A stretch of DNA of 64,000 nt, taken from assembly GCA_907165275.2 (NCBI GenBank), contig OU015665.1, forward strand, positions 6,386,001-6,450,000, read 5' to 3'. A program made the translations under genes and the position numbers. Within the stretch, counting starts at the first letter, position 1; each line of letters begins with the position of its first letter. The notes under the pieces were generated by a model, which saw nothing but the letters and a program-made list of their open reading frames with translations, was not told the origin of the DNA and ran no database searches. This document shows, piece by piece, positions 19,867 through 42,140 of the stretch. The stretch comes from Zygaena filipendulae (lineage: Eukaryota > Arthropoda > Insecta > Lepidoptera > Zygaenidae).

Positions 19867-21174
19867 AAATGGCGGTCGAAGGTTCAAACAGCTGTTTTTT
19901 TGGGTTTATTCCCGTCTGCCCCCACGAACGTCCCCTACGCGGTGGCAGATGGTCTCACTTATGGCTATCTGCCCCCGCGGGGGTGGTTGACCATAGTGAT
20001 CAAGAATATATTACCACCACTCGTATATGGCTATCGGCCCCCACACGTGGCAGACAGGAATCCAAACTGTAATTATCTGCCCTCAAATTCACTTATGATA
20101 TTAATAAGTTTAAGAAGAAGAAGATAATATAATATTAGTAGGAAGTAGGATGTTCGAAGAGAACCGTCGAAACGGCTTTTGATACAAAGTACCCACGTCA
20201 CATTTTGACCAAAAACAACAGCAAAGAAATAAGGTTAAGCATTCGTTGTAGGTACCTACGTAAGATATATTATGACCAATTAAAATTCGACCTTATTGCT
20301 TTGAATCTGAGTTATATACATGTAGGTACATACTAAACTCATTCAAGTATACCTTTACGTTGGGTCATTTTCTATTGCGAAGAGTTCCATCGCTTTTCGT
20401 TCATCGGTTAGGACCTACCTACCGACCATACCTACCCGTTAGGTATGTTAACGTACATAGATAGGTGAGCTGACTCGGAGGCCACTTGACTTTGGTATGC
20501 TCAATATTAAATTTTAAAATAGTTTTTTATCACTTAAGTTTTATCTTTCTAATAGATAGCCTTTAATGTTTTAAGTTCACATTCGATTCCTGTGCTCAAA
20601 TTATGTTGTTGCTATGTTGCTAAGTACCTACCTATATGTATATACCAGAATAATGTAAATGAAAGCCTTTTATCAATTCCTGTGCTTAAATACATATCAT
20701 TAGTGCTATTCGATAAGGGTTTCCCACGTATTTAACGCTATTACAATGACCTATCAGCTTGCCAGTTTCGATATGTGGAGAGACCCTTATCGAGCGAGAG
20801 TGGCGCGGGGTTGGTTTGCACGTGTTGAATTAAGGGGCTGGCCTCAGACCAAATAAAAAGTAAAGACATAGAACGTCTCGAACAACGAAGTGAAGCCGGT
20901 TGCGTAGGTATGCATGTGGTGATTAGGAAAGTGTATGGATTTGCAAAGTTTACTTAGGATTTATGGTGTCTTTTTCTTGTGTGTGCGTGTTTCTGTGTAC
21001 GTGTACGGCGATGGTGTCTTTTTCCTGGCTTCACTTGTTTGTTCTACGCGTTCCGTCTTTAGTTTTTATTTGGTTGGTAATTTTTATTTGGCGATATTTT
21101 TAATTTGCCCTACCGACATCGACAGTCGTTCTTCTTCTTCTTCTTCAATTATGGCAACCTATCGCGAATGTGAT

Positions 21175-21227
21175 GCCATGATGACTTTAATTGCGAACGT
21201 GTTTTTAGCAATTAAAGTCATTATGGC
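21175..21227. repeat. 20-bp stem, 13-nt loop hairpin
   Basis: Left arm GCCATGATGACTTTAATTGC (21175-21194) pairs with 21208-21227 across all 20 positions if one G-T is allowed; the loop is GAACGTGTTTTTA. Confidence 0.6.
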
Positions 21228-22595
21228 GAAACGCCAATGACAGTGTTAGATTTTTCCCCAAGATAAAACACAATTCTCTCACAAAAACCAGCTTCTTCCT
21301 TGGAAAACAAAATGGCTGCTGAACGGTGGTGAAAATATCGAATAAATAACGCGACAGGCGTCCACTCGCTACCACCTACTTATTCAAACTTAGTTTTAAG
21401 CATAGAATAAGAGTTTCCAAATGAAAACAACATTATAAGTTTAGAATTTAATTAAATTACGATAAATCTGTACACTTATCAAATATCAACTAAAGATGAT
21501 TAAATAATGTCGATTTAAAAAAAAATACATTTATTTTGCCAAAATTGTAGTTGTTTTATATGTATAAAGGTTGTTATCTCAATTTGTATTGATTTTTCCT
21601 CCAACTTTTTGAAGAAAATACCACACTATATTATAAACGAATAATTCTTAAATTACGGTCTTGTCAAAAATTACACATAAAGTTAAAAAAACAGTTTTTA
21701 GTTTTACGAACGTATACTTTTTTGCAAAAACTAGAATTTTTACGGAAATTAATAAAAGGATATTAATAAAGTTCTTAACGCCTATGTCGTGCGCGATTGT
21801 TGGTATTTGGTATCGTCACAGATAATAGGTATAATACTATATCGTGTTCTAGAAAAAAAAAACGGTTTCCTCGGAATTTGGAGAAAAATGTTATATTATA
21901 TACATGTGTATAGTATATAAGGCAATGGTGATATTTAAAATAAAACGGACTGGCACGTGTCGTTCTTCCTGTATCACAACTTATAGTATGACGCAATTGA
22001 CAATTTTCATATTTACTAGCATAGTTTTATATTTTTATTGCTGACTATATTGAATTTACGTATATAAAAACATGTTTGTTAAATAACTTCGAAAGGAGAA
22101 GGTTGTCAATTCGAATCCAGCCTTTTTTTTGCAATTTCTCCAGTCACAAGTCTCGATAGACGACCGATTCGGATGGTTGTTGTTTAAATATAGGTAAGGC
22201 AATTATCCTTCAGTAGCCCCTAATTTTTATTAAGAAAGACTGGCTGGCTGCCTGCTGGGAACATCGAAAAAAATAAGGTTTTCCTTCATATCCATTCAAT
22301 TCAATCGACTCTGATAAATGACATGACACAGTACCGGTGTGGTCAGGCTGTGGTTGTAAGTGAAGCTTAACTTACCCGCTGCGCTAGGTGTCACAGGTGC
22401 GGTCGCCGTTTAGTTTGGGAACAGGTGGCGCTGCGTGGTAACGTCCAGTCCTCATTATTATTATCAACTTATAAGGCATTTATACAAAATAAGGCATATT
22501 GATATTGTTTTATTTTCAGTTTGAACGGACTAATATTTCTTTGTTACATTCATTGTAACAAAGAAATAACGCGGATACTTCACTACATAGTATAA

Positions 22596-22781
22596 AACAA
22601 ATTCCCGCTGCCTGTCCCTACGTATGCTTAGATCTTTAAAACTACTAACGGATTTTCATGAGGTTTTCACCAATAGATAAAGTGATTCATGAGGAAGGTT
22701 TAGGTATATCTATATTTTATCTTGCAATTCCCGCGGGAATTCCGAAATTACCGTGGGTGAAACCGCAGGGCACAGCTAGTA
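22596..22781 (-). repeat. Family A repeat, tail type 3
   Basis: Ends GGTGAAACCGCAGGGCACAG CTAG, with TTCCCGCGGGAATTCC upstream and the AATAGATAAAGTGATTCATG tail. Confidence 0.75.
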
Positions 22782-23829
22782 CTTAATAAAACATCAAAAA
22801 ATGGGTCTGTAAATGGCTTTGTCGTCTTTTTCACAAAGAATGTAAAAAAGAGACATCAACAATATTTATTCGGAAAAAAAAAAAACATAAAACGGTTCGT
22901 ACAAGTAGATAATCTTCATTACTATTTTGCGGTATTTATTTTCTTGAAATGTTGTCAATAGCTTAATGTTGGATTTTACAGTAACATACTCAAAGTATTT
23001 GAATTCAATTTGAACGATATAATAAAATTAGATTGTAAGTATAGATTATGTATAAATATAGGTACAAAAAGAACCAAATTCCAGTAGATATTTTGACGTG
23101 ATGGTAACAATAATATTACGTAAATTCAAGCGTGTTCGTGAGTTACTAACGATTACTATATTATCTAAAAAGCCACTAACGAATTACTAAATTTTTATTC
23201 GTTAAGTACCTTGACGACGCATTTTTAAATAATTATTTAAAATAAATGCTGCTCTTAATTATGTACAATAACAGAATTTATACAACTTAAACTCTTGATT
23301 ATTCGTAATAATAAATACAGACCAGCGTTTCCCAACCTTTTTCAACGCGTTCTTACGAATCAATAAAACCGCGACACACCGGTTGGGAAAGTCTGATTTA
23401 ATTAAATAGAAAAGCACCTAAAAACAACAAAGTACCTAATATCTGGCACTATTTCATTTGTACATTCATTAATCTGCTTTGTAGAAAACATTTCACTTTG
23501 TATTTTTAATACTTAACAGTTACAGAGTATTTGTGTGTGGTGTTTGTTGTTTAGGTATTAAGCTTAATTCATACTAAGTAAATAAATATGCTATGAACGT
23601 GTGAAATGAAAGTCAATGCGGGCCGGGTCGCGCTGCAACAATACTGGTCTGCTCAGTCGGCATCTGTAACGGGAGATTACCTGCGAGTGAAACTTTCAGA
23701 AGTCACTTTCAATGCGTAGGTGTGAAGATGAGTTCAAACTATGGTATGCTGTAATGTGCTACTCAAATTCAATAGGGTAGTTTCCGCGGTATGAAAATCC
23801 AAATTCTGATTAGAAATAAAAAAGTAATA

Positions 23830-24630
23830 GACACATATTTTTTGCTTTTTCAAATTAATGAAAATAAACGTAGATACACGTAAACGGGGGACTCGTGATG
23901 TCATTATTCGTTATAAACCCTGTACAAACTGCGTCGGGTTGTGACGTCACACGAAAGAACAATGGCCAAATTTCTATAGGAGCCGGACTTGACTTTTATT
24001 TTTCATGTCCAAAAATAAACTATAGTTAGGTTGACTTGTTTTTATGTTATAAATACCATCCCGTTTAAAAATCATATCTAAATAGCCACGATTTTTTAAA
24101 ATAACATTAACAATACATTTGAGGTTAGGATCAACAACTACCTTTTACCAGACCTAAAAGTGTAGTTAGCAAAGAAATAAGCATAGAAATAATGTAGTTA
24201 GTGATAGCGGTAGTTACAAGTAGTAGTTATCAGTCCGTAAAAAATGCCTAGGTCAGAACTGGTCAACACGACAAAGGAAATCCAAAATAGAACAGCAAGT
24301 GAAGCGAGATGCGTGCCTGATTGCCGGGTGTCATGTCATACATGGATGTCGTAGAAGTAACAAAAACAAAAATAAATTGATATCTTGTTTTTGTGGCTAC
24401 TTATAGAGATACTTTTTGTGTTTTTTAAGATCTTAAAAAATAAGGGTATTTTTCATATATATATCATATATGGACACCATTGTTTCGTCTCGAGTACGAT
24501 TTGGCCATCCTTCTTTCAACACAATGTATCGCCGTTATGTTTTGATTACGAAAAAAAAGAAAAAAATACGTGTCAAATATTTTTTATTAATCTACACGAC
24601 GGACTAAAACAAATTTTGTCAACTGGCCCA
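23830..24630. repeat. Fragments of a second dispersed repeat (family B)
   Basis: The phrases GGGGACTCGTGATGTCATTA (near 23886) and ATCTACACGACGGACTAAAA (near 24590) recur in similar order near 30295-30400 and 45080-45310. Origin unknown. Confidence 0.5.
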
Positions 24631-24920
24631 TTAAAATTTTTGATCTTCTCATTAATTAGCGCTTATCTGAAGTTTAAAAAATCCCTAATACATAGTACGA
24701 CCGGGTAAGGTCATCCTATCGTTAATACAGGTACTGTCAGTACTGATGTGTCGCGTCGCGTCTCGCACATCCTGTTTAGTTTTGGAAACATTAGCCTCAT
24801 AGTTGGCATTACCACGAGATCATAGGCGTTGACTTACTGTATCTCCTCTTATACTGTGGTAATGTAAAGCTAAATGTGAATATACCCATAAAAAATTAAC
24901 GCCAAGCGATATTATCTTGA

Positions 24921-25146
24921 TATATATAAATCACGTGTCACGTTGTTTGTCCGCGATGGACTCCGAAACTACTGAACGGATTTTGATAAAATTTTGTAAT
25001 CATTTATAATATGGTCCAACTTAAAAGATAGGATAGTTTTTATCCCGGAATTCCCTCGGGAACTGAAGGACATAGAGTATTTTTTTCCCGCAACCTCCGC
25101 GGGAACTCCGAAATTACCACGGATGAAATCGCGGGGGACAGCTAGT
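24921..25146 (-). repeat. Family A repeat
   Basis: Minus-strand copy ending ATCGCGGGGGACAGCTAGT; the tail contains CTACTGAACGGATTTTGATA. Confidence 0.7.
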
Positions 25147-25512
25147 TGTACTATAAAAAAATACATGACATATAATATTATTATAATCACAGTAGTCTGA
25201 ACTCATCTTCAATTTAATATCAATAAACTATAACATATCAGTGATTAACTTTACAAGTCGCAGGCAGAAGCTAAAAAATAACACAACTTCAGAACGGTTG
25301 AGGAATTTTGGGGAGCAAAAAATTTTTAGTCAACCGTAAATCTGAAGATTTTATAAAACGGCATCATTTCTTTTATCTCATTTCATTTAATTTTTTCATT
25401 TCAGTGCTACCGGCACTGACCCCCTGGGTGGTGAGGATGAGGCAATATATACGCACATGATACCTGGAATACCCCGTTATTTGTTTCCTTGTACATAATC
25501 TTAAGAAAGTAT

Positions 25513-25700
25513 AAAATGAAGTCGCTTCCGCTGTCTGTTCGCGATAAACTCAAAACTACTGAACATATTTTCTTGCGGTTTTCAGTTTTCACCAACAGAT
25601 AAAGTGATTCGAGAGGAAGGTTCATAGGTATAGTTTATCCTGGAATCTCGCGGGAACTCCGAAATTACCGTGGCTGAAGCCGAGTGGTAGTAGTAGACTA
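25513..25700 (-). repeat. Family A repeat, tail type 3
   Basis: Lies just beyond the SDHA stop, possibly within the 3' UTR. It carries AACAGATAAAGTGATTCGAG and a degenerate head. Confidence 0.6.
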
Positions 25701-25747
25701 GCTCGTTATACTTAGGTAGGTACACACGTGTGTCGTTCCCGTGGTAT

Positions 25748-36280
<10,533 letters not shown>

Positions 36281-36354
36281 GATGAAACTCTCTGTCCGCA
36301 CCTTGAGCACAAAAATATTTCTTTCACAAAATACCTACTCAAACCCTATCCTGC

Positions 36355-36371
36355 CCACAAATTAACTAGAC
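36355..36371 (-). promoter_or_regulatory. Promoter word copy 1 (SDHA)
   Basis: Exact word; 30-bp identity with ISCA2 position 1952-1981. Confidence 0.65.
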
Positions 36372-36406
36372 ATATGTCTAAAGATCTGCCTGCGAGCCAC
36401 AAATGT

Positions 36407-36423
36407 CCACAAATTAACTAGAC
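36407..36423 (-). promoter_or_regulatory. Promoter word copy 2 (SDHA)
   Basis: Exact word, sense to SDHA. Confidence 0.6.
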
Positions 36424-36449
36424 TTGATGTTTGCCACCGTCTACGTCTG

Positions 36450-36466
36450 CCACAAATTAACTAGAC
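36450..36466 (-). promoter_or_regulatory. Promoter word copy 3 (SDHA)
   Basis: Exact word, preceded in the sense direction by CATAA as in ISCA2 copy 3. Confidence 0.6.
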
Positions 36467-36545
36467 TTATGTATGGCTGCGAGCTGCGACGCAATCACTT
36501 TCCCGTTTATCCACAAAAATAAAATAGAATAGATAAAATAGTTAG

Positions 36546-36655
36546 GGATGCAACGATATAATATCGGAAAACCGATAAAAACCGATATATCGACGCAAAA
36601 AATATCGTTATTTAACGAAATCGACTATGCGCCGATTCCGCAATATCGAACAAAC
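36546..36655. repeat. ATATCG/CGATAT-rich cluster
   Basis: AACCGATAAAAACCGATATA, TCGACG and AATATCG words in a row. It may be a decayed repeat, or sites for a factor such as the insect DREF type (TATCGATA), which it resembles only loosely. Confidence 0.4.
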
Positions 36656-36659
36656 TATA

Positions 36660-37944
36660 CCTACCAATGGCAAGTTACTATTTTTAAGTTCCGTATCTGG
36701 TACAAAATTCAAACAACAAACAAACTCACTTTCGCATTCTTAATAAGGATGTCAGTACCGTATATACATTTATATACATTTAATGTGCATTTAGTAATTT
36801 GGGATTACAGACGCTTCAATTTTATTTATATGTATGCGCCGAACGGTGCGGTGCGCCGATCACACGATCACACACACGTGGAACTTGGTTAGGGCGCACC
36901 GCGTTCGATGTGCAAACCATCCGAACACACCGCACAGGATATAATAATGTGTGGCGGACAGCCCTACACACGATCGAATATGGCACGAAGCGCACGAAGT
37001 TTGATGTGCGGAGCGCACAAAAATTCCGTGGAAGTAATCCACACCCCATGGCGTAGACGGAGAATGAAATAGACGAGGTATTCGGGTATAGCGTAAGAGA
37101 AAGTGATATTCTTCCTATGCACACAATGTAAATTCAAGCTATCGAAGTTCTACCATTTGATAGTATATGTATAGTCTAACAATAATCATGCCCATAAAAA
37201 ATAAGGTTGGTCTCCAAAAGATTTTTTCGACTCTTTACATGAAACTGAAATTTTAAAGTTACCTTAAATTTTAAAAATAGGCGGTAAGTTGTAGGTATGT
37301 AGGTAGGTATACGTAAAGTTATATTAGCGTTAGTACCGAAGCTGGCTACCAGAGGGCGGCTTTTTGACTTTCCCAATTTAGGCGTAGAGTTGAACCTCGA
37401 TTTCAGATATTAAAAAGTAGTGCTCTGTGTGACAAGGTAAGGCATAGTTTCCTTATAAATGTGTGCGTGTGACTATGCATGTACACGCCGTGTCTTGACT
37501 TTTTATTTCGTCTGAACATGAAAGTAAATCATTACATACCGATGAAATGTTACATTCTCCGTTTTCCTTTCATTACGGCTCTTACAGCCTAAAATACAAC
37601 ATATCACTATGTCCACAACAAAAACGAACACTTTACACCATATTTAAGTATATTTAGCTTTCAATAATTGAAAAAAAAAAAATAGACAAAGAGTGCTGCA
37701 TTTTGTTTTGTTTGGCAAACTTCCCAACAAAAAAACCTATACGTTAGATAGGGACAAAAGATAATTGGAAATCTCTCACTCTTATGAACTTAGCCATAAC
37801 ACTGTCTCGCTTATTATTCGACAGAGAAGCAAATAAAAAAAATAAAATATTGGTGTAATAATATTGGGTGTTTCAATAATATTCCACGCAGTCTTTCAAA
37901 ATCTACAAGTATACTCTAATCTCGAGGACAAAGCTGCAGTATCT
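36660..37944. other. Intergenic sequence between SDHA and the foldback element
   Basis: No gene found. A GC-richer stretch at 36838-37055 with CGCACCGCGTTC and GTGCGG words looks like a decayed mobile element; its ends were not resolved. Confidence 0.4.
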
Positions 37945-39224
37945 ATACCCCGTGGCTATTGACGGTCAGTTACAGGATGTCATCCGCGGATGTCATCCGT
38001 CGGATGTCATCCACTCCACTCAAATCCGACGCTTCTTTTCTCGAACGGCCGACAGCGTTGCCAATAATATTAATAAATTGGCCCTATTAATAACAAACTA
38101 TTAATAACAAAAAAATTAGAAATACCCCTAAAACTCTCATCACATTCATAAATTTGTTGGCGGCCTAAATTTGTTGTTGAACCCCTGAGTTGGGAACACT
38201 GCTGGCCGGGCTAGTGGCGGGGGAGGGGCAGTAGCCACGGATTACAATAAAGTAACCACGGATTACGGTAAAGCAAAATTTTTGAGTGGCTGACTTTTTA
38301 GTGGGCATAGTCCAGGGGCGGATCCAGGGGGGGGCACTGGGGGCAATTGCCCCCCCTGAAGACCTAAATAGGTATCTACTTTAATTAGACCTTACAAAAA
38401 TCTTCGCAAGGTTGTGGCTTTTCACCAAAGTTTCATCGTAATTTGAATAGAAATATACGAATGAACATTTTTAAAACTCTATAAATTATTAGTTCGTAAC
38501 GAACCCCTATGGAAGTTTGTATCTATTATTGTAAAACAAACACAAAATCTGTCAATTCTTTCTCGTTAAAACAAATTTTCTGTTTTGAAACTATTTGCCG
38601 TATGGTATATTTCTCATTTAAAAGGAGAAGTTTCTGTGTTTGGCTGTATATATGTTTTTACAATTATCCTTATATATGTAGTTTCTCTATCCCTTTTCTT
38701 TAACTTCATCAAACATCCTTGAGACTTGGAAGTAAGCTATTGTGATTTCACTTCCCAAAACTAGTTGGTACCTAACTCTTCTACTTTTTCCACGTTCAAA
38801 GCAAATCTATCCATATTATTTATTTATATTATGTTATATGTAACTGACGAACTAAATGGAATTAATAGAATTTCGATTTTTATTCCCCGTCATATTGTAC
38901 CTCTGTGCTCAAAAAATAGTCGGCGACTTTTATCACGTGCGGTGCGCGATGAATTCGGATTTGGAAAAAATTTTGGGCAAATTTCCAAAATTTATCAAAT
39001 TTTTCTTCTGTTGACTGTAAATTTTAAAATCTTCTATGGTCAAAAACATCTTTTTGTTTCAATAGTACCTATTTTTCCGTATCTCGTCATATGGACGAAA
39101 ATTATTCACTTCTCTGAGTTTTCTGCGTTATTTCCCAAATTTTCTCCTCATTTTACTAATCCAAGGAGTAACCTTCTCCTTTTTGTTTACGCCGATGTGT
39201 GCTGTATGAATCTGACAGAAGAGT

Positions 39225-39485
39225 AATTGAAATTGAAAATTGAAATTGAAAAAACTTTATTTGACACAACACAAAGATTTACAGCATACGTATACAACAA
39301 CTAGACATAGTAACGCGATAAGTTGGAGCGGCTGCAAAATGTGTGTGCTTTACATATTCGCCAGGCGCACTACACATATTCTTTGTACCATCTTTAAAGT
39401 GCTGAGGGATCCCAAATCACCTACTTACTTCAAAGAAAGTTTCAGATTGCTTTATGTCGGTCGTGAAGCTACGTCAGGTAGTTAG
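39225..39485 (+). pseudogene. LINE reverse-transcriptase C-terminal scrap
   Basis: In one plus-strand frame 39316 onward reads KLERLQNVCALHI, resembling the LQ-x-hydrophobic-QN motif near the end of Jockey/CR1-type RTs. It is short and frame-broken. It starts after an inverted poly(A)-like region, ATTGAAAAAACTTTATTTGA. Confidence 0.4.
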
Positions 39486-40179
39486 GTAATTCTTTGTTCT
39501 TCTGGTCACGAAACACGTTTTTATCACATCACATGTGCACCTCTGATGGTATTTTTTCTCAGTTTAGTAAAAAAATCGCTATTAACCATAACACTTCCCA
39601 TTATTTTCCTATCACTTTATAGATACAAACCTACAAAATTTTAATTTAAAGTTGTTAATTCAGGTCAGATTCGCTGGAACGTAAATTTTTCATTTTTTAC
39701 TGTTCTCTGTTGTAGCTTCCATGTAGATTATTTTATGCATGAAAGTACAAGTTGAAAATAATGAAATACTAAAAAAACTTTGATTTTACAGAGAATCGTA
39801 CTCAAAAACCGCTATACCTACTTAAGCTCTATCGTTTTCGACACCACATTTTTTTTAAATATGAAAAACATAATACTAAAAAGCTAAAAATAACAAAATA
39901 CCGACTTAATCCATCAGACAAAAATACATGTAATACTATTGTTGGTTTGTGCTACCACTTTTTGATTTAAATTCGGAGCCAAGCCCGCTTACGTCTACCC
40001 ACTTGGGTTGTTCAGCTCACAACGAACTCGTGGCGTTTAATTTTTTTGTTAAAATTTTGTTTATTTCTTGCTTTCAAGTGAGTCCGTTTGTAAATTTATC
40101 TAAGTTACAATAGCCTAATGTCAATTGCTCATCGCCTTTTACAAAATACTACTTTTACCGACGGGACGACAGGGACGTT

Positions 40180-40937
40180 GATTGTTTAGGAGTTCTCCTG
40201 GTACGTCATCATCAGTTCCACTTTACCATATACATTGTGACGAGCATAAATTATTTAGGAACCATATTAAAGTTAACGAATCGGAACTCGTGAAATACCT
40301 TTTATTGAGTAGTTCAGATGACCATCTGTGGTCTTCATCATCAGTTTCACTTCTTCAAATTTTGCTTTCCAAAAGCAAATAAACGATTTACTATAAAAAA
40401 TACAAAAATCGCTATAGGTGTGTCTGTAATTTTTGAAGAGTTCTCTTGATTTCTCCATGATTCCATCATCAGATTCTCGATTTGGTGACAATGGGACCAA
40501 CTTGGGAGTATACCCTTTCAAACAACAAAATCAATTTTCTAAATCGGTCCAATCGAAACCCGTGAAATACGTTTTATTGTTGAGTAGTTCCGATGAACAC
40601 TTGTGGTCTTCATGATCAGTTCCACTTCTTCAAATTTTGCTTTCCGAAAGCAAATGAACGATTTACTATAAAATATACCCAAATCGCTATAGGTGTGCCT
40701 ATTATTTTTGAAGAGTTCCCACGATTTCCCCAAGATCTTTTGAGGATAATAAAGATTCTTAAACCATAAGATCCCATCATCAGATCCCACTTGGTGGCAA
40801 TAGGACCTAATTGGGAGTATACGCTTTCAAACAAAAAATGAATTTTCGAAATCGTTCCAACCCTAGCTTCGAGTAATATAAAAAAAAAAAAACATACAGC
40901 CGAATGCGTAACCTCCTCCTTTTTGGAAGTCGGTTAA
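40180..40937. repeat. ~277-bp direct duplication inside the hAT remnant
   Basis: GATTTACTATAAAA with AATCGCTATAGG appears at about 40384 and 40661, and flanking text (TCAAATTTTGCTTTCC) repeats with the same offset. A third, partial unit starts near 40180. The array ends with CCTCCTCCTTTTTGGAAGTC, a phrase also present in altered form near 32390 and 15505. Confidence 0.7.
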
Positions 40938-41789
40938 AAAATCGCGAAACATACACACAGATAATATAATACATACATAAGCTTAATTCAGATGCTCTCA
41001 ATATGAAGCACTTAAATTTTATTAATGGACTTTTTTGTTAATTCAAAAAATTTCATGGTGCAACCAAATTGCCCTCCCCTCAACCAAATCCTGGATCCGC
41101 CCCTGGCATAGTCAGATACCTACTTTTTAATACAAAGACTATTTTTATATCTGACTTTTTCCTAGCACGGCCCTAATAATTTTGAAACTAAAGCAAAAAT
41201 CCTGGCACTATTTATTTATAAACTTTTAGTAATAATTTATTTTATATCATGAGTGTATGACTTAATCTTTAGGGGTAAATATTTTCGAGAGTTGGTAACG
41301 CTGTCGGCCGGTCGAGAAAAGAAGCGCCGGATTGCAGCCAGTGAATGGGGTGGATGACATCCGACGGATGACATCCGACGTTAACTGACCGTCAACGGTC
41401 AATGGCCAGGCCACGGGGTGTAGATTACTTCCACGGATGACATCCAGTTTGGAGCTTTTTTTTCTCTTCTTTTTGGACTCAACACTGAGTGTTATTTGCC
41501 ACTTTCATTTTTGGTATTAAGACGATAGGAAGCAAAGGTTAGGAAGCGTTGTTAAAAAAAAAGGAATTTTGATAACGACTTTTTAGTTTTTAGTAGGTAG
41601 GCAGCGTGGACGGAGACGGTAGGCAGGTAGGTTATTATCATGAGAGGTAGGTTATATTGGTAGCACTGATTATAACGTTTTGTATCACGAAACGTCGCGT
41701 CGTCGTGAAGTCTGCAGTCATCAGTCAGTGTTGGTCATACTCTTATTCGTCTGTGGTCATACTCATAGTCCACTCATCTCATAATTTGC

Positions 41790-41950
41790 GTATTCGATGT
41801 ATCGAATGAAAAACATCGATATATATTCGATGCTGAAGTATTAACAATACATTGGTTTGATTCGATGCATCGATACAATACATCGAGTGTTTTTAATACA
41901 TCGATGTATATATTGTATATCGATACAATCGATGTATATATTGTATTTTT
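41790..41950. repeat. ATCGAT-rich cluster upstream of TAF11
   Basis: At least seven ATCGAT or ATCGATGTAT words within 140 bp, many in the form GATACAATCGATGTATATAT. It ends just before the shared promoter word at 41960. Confidence 0.6.
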
Positions 41951-42140
41951 AGTTCTTTGGTCTAGTTAATTTGTGGTTCTTTGCGCCTTGCGGTGTAGGT
42001 AAACGTAGTGAATTAGTGACAAAGAGTAAAATAAACATTCAAAATATTATTAGTTAATCTGAGATATTATCTTTGTGTATGTATCGATCAGGAAACCCTT
42101 AGTTTTCTTCATTAAGCTTAATTTTAATCCCCCCAAAAGA
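41951..42140 (+). promoter_or_regulatory. TAF11 upstream region with one promoter-word copy
   Basis: GTCTAGTTAATTTGTGG at 41960-41976 lies 165 bp upstream of the TAF11 ATG in the sense direction. The intervening 5' UTR is AT-rich with CCCCCCAAAAGA before the ATG. Confidence 0.6.
41960..41976 (+). promoter_or_regulatory. Promoter word copy (TAF11)
   Basis: Exact word, single copy, sense to TAF11. Confidence 0.6.

Larger units (their letters stand above)
15185..25747. other. 10.5-kb gene-free intergenic region, repeat-rich
   Basis: Between the small gene and the last SDHA exon I found no exon that could be tied to a protein family. The listed repeats, hairpins and inverted arms account for part of it. 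The rest is AT-rich with scattered microsatellites, such as a CTT tract near 21129-21147. Short open frames in it have no start context, codon bias or splice support. Confidence 0.5.
36281..36540 (-). promoter_or_regulatory. SDHA upstream region with three promoter-word copies
   Basis: On the minus strand GTCTAGTTAATTTGTGG occurs at 36355-36371, 36407-36423 and 36450-36466, 75-186 bp upstream of the SDHA start codon and in the sense direction of SDHA. No TATA box is obvious at a fixed distance. Confidence 0.6.
38313..41105. mobile_element. hAT-type transposon remnant, nested
   Basis: Perfect 16-bp terminal inverted repeats CAGGGGCGGATCCAGG / CCTGGATCCGCCCCTG, flanked by the 8-bp direct repeat GCATAGTC (38305-38312 and 41106-41113). 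The CAGGGGCGG ends and 8-bp duplication are hAT hallmarks. The 2.8-kb body has no transposase frame; it contains a LINE scrap and a local tandem duplication. Confidence 0.85.
37945..41445. mobile_element. Element with ~110-bp inverted ends and GGATGWCATCC repeats
   Basis: The left end (37945-38068) and right end (41290-41445) are inverted copies. Shared blocks include CTTCTTTTCTCG, CGGCCGACAGCGTT, GACGGTCAGTTA and CCCCGTGGC. Both arms carry the palindrome GGATGTCATCC or GGATGACATCC: 37975, 37988 and 38002 on the left; 41352, 41366 and 41435 on the right. Without the nested hAT insertion the element is about 0.7 kb and non-coding. Exact ends and target duplication were not resolved. Confidence 0.72.

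Noticed and set aside
20935..21240. 101-codon plus-strand frame
   Set aside because: Low-complexity hydrophobic translation of GTGT and CTT repeats; the end runs through the hairpin at 21175-21227.
38765..39226. 153-codon plus-strand frame inside the hAT remnant
   Set aside because: AT-rich, Phe/Ile/Leu-biased and without transposase motifs; treated as non-coding.
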